From Myrica gale (Eukaryota > Streptophyta > Magnoliopsida > Fagales > Myricaceae), in assembly GCA_963930655.1 (NCBI GenBank), contig OZ005611.1:24415001-24479000 (forward strand): 64,000 nt of DNA, read 5' to 3'. A model generated the notes under the pieces. The model searched no databases. It was not told where the DNA came from and worked only from the letters and a program-made list of their open reading frames with translations. Position numbers and translations under genes: made by a program. Positions within the stretch are counted from its first letter, which is position 1. Every line of letters starts with the position of its first letter. Of the stretch, positions 10,944-23,000 are shown in pieces.

Positions 10944-11911
10944 ATACGTTTTCTAAACAAAATAAAATTCATCAGCTAATTCAATCTAAAAATTAACAAA
11001 TTCACAATCATTATTCAACCCCTAATTATTCACAAATTTACAAATCATTAACCAAATTCACAATTCATAGCATTTGTTAGTTTTTTCTTCTAATCATTTA
11101 TTTTAGTTCTAAGATAATATTTGTTTGGGCGCAAATTAAATATATTTGCCCTTTTTGTTTGTAATTATAACACTACTGTTTTATATATATTATTGAAACT
11201 TAAGTAAAAAATATATATGCCTTTTATTTTTGTTTTTAGAGGAAACCTCATGACACCAACCATACTGAGTAAGACCTCATGTGGTTCTCTCTTTCATGCT
11301 CTATCTTTATCTTAAATATCTCATTTTCTTTTCTTATAACTCTCTTGCATTCTCTACATTTTTCTCCAGCATTTCTCTTTAGGGTCTCTCTGTCTTCTGT
11401 GCCTCTCTCTCTACCCACTCATTTATTACCAACTCATCTTCATCACAAACTTCTTTGTTTTTTTTAATCTCGGCAGTGTCAACTAAAACTATAAATCAAA
11501 TAAAGTTCAGCCCCGCACTAACAGATAACAGATGTGTGGGGATAGTCGAAATGTCAACTGAACCATAGAGATTACTGGCCGCATCCCACTGAGTTATATA
11601 AAGAAAAAGTATTTATATCTCTAGGAACTCAAGAAAAGGAACACGATCTGTGCGCAGAGAGGAAGCTTCTAAGTTCCAGCAAATTGTTCTCTTTCTTTTT
11701 TGTTTCATCTTTCTGTGTCTTGTACTTGTAGATAGAAAAAATTTTTTCCCATGGGAGCGGCTGGGGTTGGATAGGCAAAACACAAATAAAAAATTTGATG
11801 TTTGGAAGAACCAACGGGGCGATAGCCCCCCACTGCCGATGGCTGGTTCTGCCTGTGCTTACAAGGTGTGTCTATATATATAACCGGCTCCACTCCCCAA
11901 CAGATCCCCAG
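10944..11911. other. Intergenic sequence between the duplication copies
   Basis: AT-rich DNA with a pyrimidine-rich stretch around 11280-11465. No gene, RNA gene or element end could be supported. The match to copy A begins near 11912. Confidence 0.45.
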
Positions 11912-14030
11912 AACCCCAGATTAGTCTCTCAAATCCAGCCTAGGAAGAGACTCGGAGCAAGTTTACATGATACCCGCCTGCACCAAAAGCCTGTATATTT
12001 TTTTTATTAAGGTCTCCACGGTGCCATGAAAGCCCATTTGAAGAGGAGAGGAACCGAGGAAGAGAATGGCAAAAGCCTTACCAAGAGCCAGACCTCTGCA
12101 TGTACTGCAAAGAAGTACATGAAGTGTGTAGTACAACGATCAACTTTCCAACCACTGCTTGATTGCATTTTAACAAATGTCCAGCTACAAAGGCAAATCC
12201 TACTCATTGACTAACCTCTCTCTCTCTCTCGCTCTCTCGAGAGATCAGATGGGTAGGATAGGTACTGAAGTGGTTCAAGAATGGAGTTCAGTCGGGTGTT
12301 CCTTCAAAACTTTTCCACTTTTCCATGTTCGTGAGTTGTTGGGCTTATCGGGTGCATCCAAGCATGAAACAGAAGCAACTCTTCCAACTCCTTCAAAGGT
12401 CAACATTCGCCCAAAGCCCCATAGAGCATGCGATTGCTGATGCTTCGTTCCTTGACGGAGAGTCCGGTGGGCCCAGAAAAAATTAAAATGTCGTAGTGCT
12501 CGATTTGATTTATCTATATATATTTGATCCATCCGCATATATCCAGAAAAAAAAACAAAAAACGGGATAAGCTACGATTTCGAACCTAATTACATGCCTA
12601 GAATTGTATGCATATTATCTCTTTATTATTAAATTATTTGTTTTTATTATAATAAATATAAAACAAAAACAAAAATCATTCCAACAATCTCAATCATCTC
12701 CTCTCCTTCCTAAGTAATATCTGTATTTTTCAGTGGAATCCGTTGACGTAGGCAGGATGTAAGATTCCTCCTTATCGTTCTCCCTGCGAGTGAGTGGACG
12801 GATCGCTGTGTACAGTAGATTATCTATCACGTTTTAGATAGGAGGCGGCGATTCTTTGGTGAGTGGAGGGACTGTAAGTCTGTAGCGTACAGGAGAGGAT
12901 GGATCACGTTTTAGATACGAGGTGGCGCTTTTCACGCCTCGAAGGACTTTGAACTATGCAGAGCATTACACAAGGCTTTCAACTAAGTTATTCATGTCTG
13001 GCGTTGGTAACTCAGTCAAATATAGTGGAGTCTAGACTTAAAAGTCCACTTTGATTAACCTCATGTTTTTTTTAATGTGAAATTGTCTTATAGTTTGTGG
13101 ATTAATTTTGCTGTAATTTTTTATTCGGATTGTACGGTGTAATTTAGAGAGAGATAATTACAGCAATTAGACTCTATTGTAAGACTCATACAACTCAAAA
13201 TTTTACATAAACAACATTAAGTGGTGGACATTGGCCCTATTAATACTGGATATAACAAATGTATGAGAAATTATTGATTCTCATGGATATTTTTGCAATT
13301 ATTATTTTTTGTTGCCTTTCTTATTATTTATTTCCTATTACAATTATCCTCATTAGTGATTGAAGATCAGGTTAATCTCAAACCATAGCTTTTTTATTTC
13401 ATAACTTAAAAGTTTATATTAGCGTACACAAAATTTGAAATATCCGTCCTCACTCCTCAGCCCAAACTCATGATCTTTTTGGACTTTTAGCTCCCCACGT
13501 CTCATCTCCTCAGCCAATTCTACTCTGCAGGCCTCCTCTGATCCCTATTTGCAAGCCCACAAGGGAGCCCAACCCACAATCGTCGACATTCTTATTTATC
13601 AAAACCATCCAATACCCTCGGGCGACAGCCGACCATCCACTGATCCAAGTAGGGTAGTATTGTACTTTGGTAACCTCAAGAATTCAGAGAGCCTCTAAGG
13701 ACTTTCACTCTTTCGTCATCCCCAAGCTCTTCGCTTTCTCTCCGAAATTCCAAAACCCTAAACTGATATATTTGCACAGATAACGAGTAAAAATCCATAG
13801 AAAAGTACTAGAAGTAATACAAAAAATGGGTGGCTCATCGGAGCAAAGTTCTTGCAGGAACTGGTTCTGTACGCGGCGAGCGCGGCTTTGAGCTGCTTGG
13901 TGTTGTTCGCAGGGCTCCGACACCTGGACCCGAATCGAGAGACCTCAAAAAAGAGCTCGAGCACAAGAAGGAAATCGCCCAGCGCTTGGGTCGACCGCTC
14001 ATCCAGACCACCCCTTACGAGGTATGAAAC
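11912..14030 (+). repeat. Segmental duplication copy B (promoter and exon 1 of the MSP1-like gene)
   Basis: This copy keeps the block order of 6.3-10.4 kb without the large insertions. It ends in the exon 1 that is joined to the rest of the MSP1-like gene. The interval 12.55-12.90 kb has diverged from copy A beyond easy alignment by eye. Confidence 0.75.
13753..13764 (+). promoter_or_regulatory. Telo-box in the MSP1 leader
   Basis: AAAACCCTAAAC lies about 70 bp before the exon-1 ATG. AAACCCTA telo-boxes are common in 5' regions of broadly expressed plant genes. Its role here is inference. Confidence 0.5.
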
Positions 14031-17000
14031 CTCCTCCACCCCCAAAAATCGAGGCATCGCTTAGTCTTCCTAGGTTCTTTTGGAACGCGCTATTATGTGA
14101 TGTCGTTGTGTTGTGTTTTGCTTGGAGAAGCCGTAAAGTAATAACCTTTTTTGTTCTTTTTCTTTTGGTCATTTGGATATTTTGCTGTTGGGATTGGGGA
14201 TGAGTTTGAATTTTGTTCTGAATTTGAAAGGTTTTAGATTGGAAGGATTTGGGATTCCTATGTCCCTGGAATTTAATGAAATTTGGGTTTTTGTCTTTTT
14301 GGATTATTTTGTTGCATTTGGTGCTCAAGGGACATACAAAGCAAGTAAAATTTCCACATTAACGTGTAATTGTATAGTCAGAATTTCACTTTTCCGGGTT
14401 CCTTATTATATGCGAATTGCGGGCTAAATGTTGACTGACATACTGGGCAGTGGCATTGTCTGTTATATTATAATCTCCCAGCTCTGGCTGAATATAAAAG
14501 CCTATATGGGATCAAACTTTTAAAATCCCGTTGTTTTTGTGGTTGGTATATTTGATCAGCCTTTTTTTTGGGTGAAATATACTTAATGAGGAGCGTTAAC
14601 AGCAAGAAGCTTCTTCTCTGTGCGAGAGGGAACTACGGAAAAGAGGTGGCTGCTCCTTTTCCTAAATGACTCCACTTGTTAAACTGTGTCAAAGAGCCTA
14701 ACGAATAACATATATGAATAAAGCTAAAACGGAATCTGGTATGTTTAACTCAGTAGGGATAAACTATTGTTTTAGCTTTAAGATACAGGGTTTTCAAATA
14801 AAAACATACCCTTGAGCTTGGATCATTGCTGTGAAAATCATGCTCAACTAAACCATCGGTATTAGACTTTGGATTTCATGAAGCTGTCATTTCTGTTGTG
14901 ACTTGTGAGAAGCAATTTTTTTAATGGTTCCTGGCCCAGTCATGGATTTGTGCGAGTGTGAACCTCTAATTGCAACGGAATGCCCACACACTCCCTTATT
15001 TGACTAAAGCGTGAGTTTTCAGATAGGAAACAATTTCTGGTGGAGCAGACAAAAACTTGGCAAAATGCCCTTTTGGTTGGCGTGGTTGAGGCAGGCTGCT
15101 AGAGGTGAACCCATTTGTTAGATGTGTATTCCTTGTAAATTAAGTATATGTGGGTCCGCTCTAGCATTTGGAAGGTAATGTAAAGAGGGGTGAAGGTTAT
15201 CTTTCCAAAATGTTCATTCCCTTTTCTAGTAAATGGAGCAATATGTTGCAGCCCACACAGAGAACTGGTTTCTAACTTGCTTCTTGTATGTCAAAATCAA
15301 CCTACTTTCAAAATATTTTTTAGTTTTTTTATTAAATGGGGCAATATGTTGCAACCTACACAGAGAACTGGTTTTAAAGTTCCGTATGATATGTCAAAAG
15401 CAACTTCATTCCAACTTATTCTTTAGCTTTTCTAGTAAATGGAGCAATATTTTGCAACCTAGACGCATAACTGGTTTATAATTTACTTATTGTAAAGGGT
15501 GTGTACTGGTTGCTTGCGTGGGATCTAGAGAGAGAAGTTCTCTCTTCTCTCTAGAATTCTCTCTTAGATTCTGGTTATGCGTTAAGACTACGATCCTCGT
15601 CCCGACACAAATGACGCGTTTCTTTGTAATCTCATGATCCCGATACAGTTCGCTTTGTTTTTTACGTTCGTTTCATCCCTTGCGCAACAACATTTTCTGT
15701 GTTTAGATTGGCCCTGGATATGGCGTTTTTTCGTAGTTTGGTTCTCGAAGCGAAGACGTTTACATTTTCCGTAAGCTCGATTGGTGTGGTTACGTTATCG
15801 GAATACAGTCGAAAGTCTCAGAGTGCCATCCGTATGGGGAGGTACGGGATGGTCTGGTTGGCAAATGTTTTCGGTAAGCTGGCGAAGGATAGAGTTCATA
15901 GTGCTTTCTCGGAGAAGTTCGACGAATCACCGCGAGCGTTCCTAGCTCAGTTGTGTGAGAATAGGGGTGGCCGATATGTGGCTGTTGCAGAGTTTGGGGA
16001 GAGGCGTCGGAGAGGCGCAGTGATGGTCCCGGAGGGAAAGGTGGGCGCGGCGTGGCAGTCGTTTGCTACAACTTGTGAGGAGATTATCTTGGCTATCGGG
16101 GAACTGAGGCGCAAGCGACGGTCGGTTGCTGTTCCGGTAAGGGAGGGTTGGTCTTTTGCACACACGGTGAAGTTTGGCTTGCCGGAGAAGAAGGTGGAGT
16201 CGGAGGGGGAGCGTGGTCCTATGGTTGGTGCGGGTAGACAGCTTCGGCAAAGGCAGGGTGGCTTTCCATTGGTGAAGCATGCAGACCTTAATTGGGAAAT
16301 TGATCTTCCCCATGACACTGTAAAGGCTGCGGAGGGGGCTACGTCCGACAATGCCTTGTGGACGCATTTATTGAGTCTTAAAACCGAGGTGGACTGGATT
16401 CTCGAACGGGTCAAGAGGCAGGACGAGTTGCAGCTGGTGAAGCCCCGGTCCATGCCTCTTCCCCATCTGCTGTGCCGGGCCTGTGGCTCTCAAATGGAGG
16501 CCCAACAAGCGTCCGTGGATGAGGCCCAACGTATTCTATCTAGGGAGGCCAAGCATTTAAATGTGAAGGAGGCCCAGCCGAGTCAAGCTGGGGAGGCCCA
16601 GCAATCGACCGTGGAGGAGGCCCAGCGCTCTGTTGTGATGGAGGACGAGGCCCACTTCAATGTCGGTGTAGAGGCCCCAAACATTGGTTCGGGCCCTGGT
16701 GTGGGGAATTTCGGGATGGGGTCTTTCGAGTTGGGCTGCGGGTCGGGTCTCCCGTTAGATCTGGATCTTCAGCACGCAGAGGCAACTGTCGAGCCTTCCT
16801 CGCCTGGGCCGGATGGCGTCGGTCGGTTCTCCTCCGATGGTGATGAGGGGGGACCGGCGGTGGTTGCCCCGACTCCGACGACCGAGATGGTGGTCGCCGG
16901 TACAGTTCGTGCGGCTGGTAATGTGGGAGTGGGTTCTCTCGGTAGCTTGGGTTCTCTCGGAGTGGACTCTGTTCTTTCTATTACAGGAGCTGAGGAGGGA

Positions 17001-20000
17001 GGTGAGTTGGTGGCTTTCGAAGGTGAGGGAGAGGAGTTCTGCACAGTTCCTATTCGGGCAGTACATCCGGATGTTGAGAGCTTACATGGAGGGAGGGTTG
17101 TCCCGTCTACGTGGGTGTTGGAGATGGTTTCATCTTTCAGGCATTTAGTGGGGGTGTCTTGTGATGGTTACGAAGCTGATCTCATGCATCTTTTTGCTGC
17201 CTTGGAGAGGGAGCGGGGGAAGAGCAGAGAGTCGATGGGCGCATCAGGTGGTAGGTTGCTTCGGGAATTAAAATCCTTGGAGACTTCTGTGAATTATGAG
17301 GGGCGTTCTTCTAGCTCTCGTAGGGGTCGGAAGGTGGGGAGGGCTCTAGTTACTTCTTTATGAAGCCTAGAATTGTTTGTTGGAACGTGAGGGGGTTGAA
17401 TAACCGAGAGCAATGCATAAGTGTTGGGAATTTGTTACGAGGGTGGAAGGGTGATTTAGTGTGTCTTCAGGAAACTAAGGTAGCTGAGATGTCTCGGGCC
17501 ATGGTGCGTCGGTTGTGGGGTGGGCCTCATGTTCAATGGTGTTGTCTTGATGCTGTTGGTGCTTCGGGTGGTATTCTGTGTCTTTGGGATACTCGTTCGT
17601 TGGAATTGACGGAGTCTTGTGTGGGTTATTTTTCTGTTTCGTTGAGCTTTCGCAATGTGGAGGACGGTATTCAGTGGATTTTTTCGGGAGTTTATGGCCC
17701 TAATGATGCTTGCAGTAGGAGGATCTTATGGGATGAGTTGGCCGGGGTGCAAACTTGGTGGAGTTTACCTTGGTGTATTGGGGGGGACTTTAATGTGATT
17801 CGTTTTCCTAGTGAGCGTGAGTCACTTCCAGGAGTGCCATGTTGGATTTTTCAGAGTTTGTGTCTGATCTTGGGTTGGTGGACCTCGAGTTGGTTGGGGG
17901 AGTGTACACTTGGTCTAGTGGTCGTTCTGCTTCTTCTTGGTCCAGGATTGACCGTTTCCTTGTTTGCCCAGCGTGGGATTCTTTGTACCCGGAGCTTATT
18001 CAGCGAAGGCTGCCTCGACTGTTATCTGATCACTTCCCTATTTTGTTGGAGGGTGGCATATTTGGGGGGTGTAAGAAGCCGTTCCGCTTTGAAAATATGT
18101 GGCTTAGGGTGGATGGTTTTGTGGAATTGGTAAAGGAGTGGTGGCTCGGATTTGACTTTGGGGGTTCTCCAAGCTTTGTGCTTCATGCTAAACTCAAGGC
18201 GCTGAAATACAAACTTATGGAGTGGAATCGGGATGTCTTTGGTCATTTGAGTGTTCAGAGAGTGGCTCTATTGCGCGAGCTTGAGTCTCTGGAGGCCTTG
18301 GATGAGGGGGGTCATCTTCTCGAGGAGGGGCAGGTTAGGAGGGTGGAAGTCGCTCGGGAGTTGGAATTGATTTTATTAGAGGAGGTTAGCTGGAGGCAGA
18401 AGTCCAGGGCTTTATGGTTGAAGGAGGGTGATCGGTGTACTAAGTTCTTTCACCGTATTGCCAATTCTAACAGGAGAGCGAATTGTATTTCTCGCTTGGA
18501 GGTGGAGGGAGAAGTGGTGGAGGATCCTGAAAGGATTGCTGCAGAGATAGTGGATTATTACTCCTCTCTCTACGAGGAGCCTTTCCAGTGGCGTCCTTCG
18601 GTGGATGGTCTTGTGTTTGATTCTATTACAGGAGAGGATGCTGAATGGCTCGAAAGACCCTTTGATGTGGAGGAAGTGTCTGCGGTGGTGCATAGTCTTA
18701 CTGGGGACAAGGCATCAGGCCCTGATGGCTTCTCCCTTGCTTTCTATCATGCCTGTTGGGACTTTGTTAAAGAGGATGTCTTGCTGATGTTTAATGAGTT
18801 TGCGAGAGATGGGAAGTTTGTTCGGAGCTTGAACTCTTCCTTCATTGTCCTCATCCCCAAGAAGTCGGGAGCTGTGGAGCTTAAAGATTTCCGCCCCATT
18901 AGTCTTGTGGGGAGTGTTTATAAGATACTTGTCAAGGTTTTGGCTAATAGATTGAAATCTGTGGTCGATAAAATTATTTCCCCATCTCAGAATGCATTTG
19001 TTCGCGGGAGGCAAATTTTGGACTCTGTGCTCATTGCTAATGAGTGCATTGATTCTAGATTGAGGTCGGGGGTGCCGGGGATGCTTTGTAAGTTGGATGT
19101 TCAGAAGGCCTATGATCATGTGAATTGAAAGTTTCTCTTATACCTTCTTCGTCGATGCGGTTTCGGTGACAAATGGTGTAGTTGGATCTCTTTTTGTATC
19201 TCGACGGTGAAGTTCTCTGTTATGGTCAATGGCTGCCCCCAGGGTTTTTTCAGTAGCTCGCGTGGGTTAAGGCAAGGGGACCCTCTTTCTCCACCTCTGT
19301 TTGTGATTGTTATGGAAGCCTTCAGCCGAATGATGGGGAAAGCTGTGGAGCACGGCCGTTTAGAGGGTTTTGTGGTTGGTGATGGTAGTGTGAGCATTTC
19401 ACTTGTTTTTTGCTGATGACACCTTGGTGATGTGTGGGGCAGAGGTGAGTCACGGACACTCGGTGCAAAGATGCTATGGTGGCGGAATGTATGGCCGAAA
19501 GGGATGGTATTGTGGTTTGGGATGTCCCCTTTGTGAGATCTGCAAATGATTGGGAGGTTCAGGAGTTCTCTGCCTTTTATTCTCTTTTGTATCGGGTCAA
19601 GATCCGGCAAGGCGAGGATGATAAGTTGTCTTGGTCTAGCTCAGCGAATGGTGTTTTTTCGGTAAAGTCCATGTATCAGTTTCTTGATGAGAGGAATAAT
19701 GTGTCTCTTCCTTGGAGAGGGGTGTGGAGGTCGCGATGTCCATTGCGGGTCTCCTTCTTTGTTTGGGAGGCGATGCACGGGAGAATTCTCACGATTGATA
19801 ATCTTCGGAGGAGAGGGGTCTACATGGCGGAGTGGTGCTTTCTTTGCCGAGGCGATGGTGAGTCGGTTAACCATGTGCTTCTTCATTGTTCCTTGGCGCG
19901 TGGGCTTTGGAGTCATGTTCTTAGCATCACGAAATTTCATTGGGTGATGCCGGCGACGGTGCTGCATGTGCTTTGGAGTTGGAATAGAAGACTTTATAAC

Positions 20001-23000
20001 CCAGTTGCTAAGGCCATTTGGAGAATGATCCCATCGTGTGTTTGGTGGTGTCTTTGGCGGGAGCGGAACAATAGATGCTTCGAAGATGTTTCTTTGTCCA
20101 TTGTGAAGTTGAAAGGGCTTATGTTGTTCTCCTTGTTTTGTTGGGCTAATGCAGTTTTAGGGGGCATTTTTGTCGACTTTGATGATTTCCTTAGCTTTGT
20201 TGCGTGTTTGTACTAAGCGCTTTCGGTATAGCTGAAAGGGTCCCCAGAGAAGACCTTGGACTGAACGGCTGCGAGGAGGAGGATAGCACACGAGATGCGG
20301 CGCCAATGACACCCATGGGCGCCTTTGACACATCCACAGCGCGCGCGGCAGGAGCACATGACACGCCCACAGCGCGCGCAGCCGAGACACCACAGACAAG
20401 CCATGGCATCAGCATGCGCGCGCGCGAGCAAGGCACACCGGCACCACTGACAAGCCATGGCAGCCCAGCAATGCCCATGCCCAGCAACCAAGTCAGCCAG
20501 CCGCAGACATGCCATGACAAGCTCATGGCCACCACATGGCCTTGCCATGACTTAGCACCACAGCAGGGCCCTGACCCCCAGCCAAGCCAAGCAGCAGCAG
20601 AGGGCCAAGAGTGGCTAACCACAGCAGCCACCGCCGGCGGCGGAGCACCACCACCCTTAGCGGTGACCGGACGGGAAGTGATGAGCATGACCTTGGGAGT
20701 CGGAGGAGCATGGCGGCGGCGCCACCGTGTAGGGCGGCGGACGGCGGCGAAATCAGCATCTTCAGAGATTGCCTCTGATTATGGTATTATTTGAATAAAT
20801 ATTATCTTCTAGAAATAGATGTTTCTAGAAGATTGTCTTTCCTTTCTGAGCTTTGATGTTTTAGGAATGTATCATCAAATCTCTCTGATTCTGGGAATTG
20901 TTTCCTTAGAATCCTGAAGATTTGATTTAGATTGATTTGATTAGGGTTTTGTAAGCTCCTGAGAAGGCCTATATAAGCACTCCTCAGGAGCATTAGAAGT
21001 CATTCAGTCATAGAGTTGAGTAGTGAGAGCTAGAGAGCTTTTCTGAGAGTGGCCAGGCATAGGCACGTTTATGCCAGTAGACTTGGGGGCTAATAACCTC
21101 TTAAGTTGGGCGTGCTTGGGCTAATAACCCTTGTACGATTGTTCTTGTGGTTCGAAGGACTAATAATCCTAAGACCACGTTGTTCGTAATAAGAGAGGTA
21201 TTATTCATTTGTTGAGTGTTTTGATCCTAAATTCTTCGCTCGTGTGTTACTAGAAACGGTTCGGGAGGATCGATTACGGTGTTGGAGCGGATCGCGTGGA
21301 GGAGTTGGTGATTGTTATGGAGTCCTAGACCGGGGACCCTAACAAATTGGTGCTTTCATTGAGAGGAGTTGCTTGAAGTTTTCTTCACTTCAAGCGAGGT
21401 AAACACGAGCAAACCTTACTTTGATTCTTGTTAGTACGATTTTTGTAGAAGAAAGTTGTTTGTATTTTGTTGAAATTATAATCTGTGGAGGGGTTCGATC
21501 TTCAATTTGGAGAGAACCCAAGGTCGGAAAGTGTTTGTTCTTGATACGTTCTTGGTAAGTAAGGAGTTCGATCTTCCTTTGGGAGAGAACCCAAGGTTGG
21601 AAGTGTTCGTGAGAAGCTCTCCTTGGGAGGGGGTTCGATCTTCCTTTGGGAGAGAACCCGCGGTTGGACTTGTTGTAGACAAGTGTTCCAATGGAGGCCG
21701 CCTCGAGTTCATTCCCATCCAACAAAGACCGTTTTGAAGCTTTGGAGCTGGCATCTCGTTGGATGAAGGAGAAGATGGTGGAGACTACAACTTCCATGGC
21801 CGACATGCAAGGGGCCATCACTTCAGTGACCAATGCTACGGAGGAGAATATGAAGGCAGTGGAAGGCATGAGGCAAGACTTGCAAGCAATCTTGGCAAGA
21901 CTTGGAGGAGAACCAAATGGGGGCAACCACATACCACCCCCAAGCATGGAAGAGGAGCAACCCTTGGATGGAAGAAGAACTCACATGTCCGAGTCTACAA
22001 GAGGAGAACCAAGGCAACGACCAGCACTTAGATTCGGTGGAAGAGTGGAGAATGAGCGGGAAGTAGTAGAGAGGTGGCTGCGTGAGGAAGAGCCCAACCA
22101 TGATGCTGATGATGATGCAAGGACTGAAGAAGAAGTTGGTGGGAGTCGGTATAGGGAGGAGGTGCCCAATGACCGAGTCCCTGGAGATGCTAGAAGACAT
22201 GGGAGACCACAAAGAGGCCACGACTACCGTGATGATGATGATGGAAATCGGTTTAACAACCGAAGACCTCGAAGGCCCCATTACCGCGGAGATGACTACG
22301 AGTTCGATGATGGAAATCGGTTTAACAACCGAGGACCAAGAAGGCCACAACACCGTGGAGGTGACTATGAAGATGATGAAGGGAATCGGTTTAACAACCG
22401 AGGACCAAGGAGACCGAAGATTGATTTCCCAAAGTTCAATGGTGGCGACCCTCATGAGTGGCTAGACAAGGCGGACCACTATTTCTATGTGTATGAAGTT
22501 CCAAGGGAGGAAAGAGTAGCCACGGCTTGTTTCTTCCTTGATGGAAAGGCAAGCAAATGGTGGAGATGGATTCGGGCCCAGTACGAGAAGGAAGGAAGAA
22601 GGCTCGGGTGGACGGCATTTGAGAGAGAGCTGTTGATGCAATTTGGGCCCTCGCCCATTATCAACCACCATGGCCAACTGGCCAAGCTAAAGCAAGAAGG
22701 CAAGGTACATGCCTACGTGGAGGAGTTCCGTCAACTCCAAACCTTGGTGAGGGGTTGGTCCGAGGAGGCGCTTGTTGGTACCTTTGTGGATGGGCTGAAG
22801 CCATGGATTGCCAAAGAGCTCAAGTTGAAGCAACCCACAAGGCTACAAGAGGCGATGAGGATGACAGAGATTCTGGAAGAAAGCCACCACTTTGAGAAGA
22901 GGCACACCAAAGACCAAGTGGCTAACAAGGCTCCTAAACCCTTGTACTCCACTGGGTCTTGGAAGGGAAAGGAGGCGGCTATGGGAGACTCGAGGAGCAA

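Noticed and set aside
15942-16453. Minus-strand open frames across LINE ORF1
   Set aside because: Shadows of the ORF1 frame with no domain support.
20191-20794. Long frames on both strands in the left LTR of the Gypsy element, repeated in the right LTR
   Set aside because: They follow from GC-rich composition and, on the plus strand, from the LTR version of the pol tail. They are not host genes.
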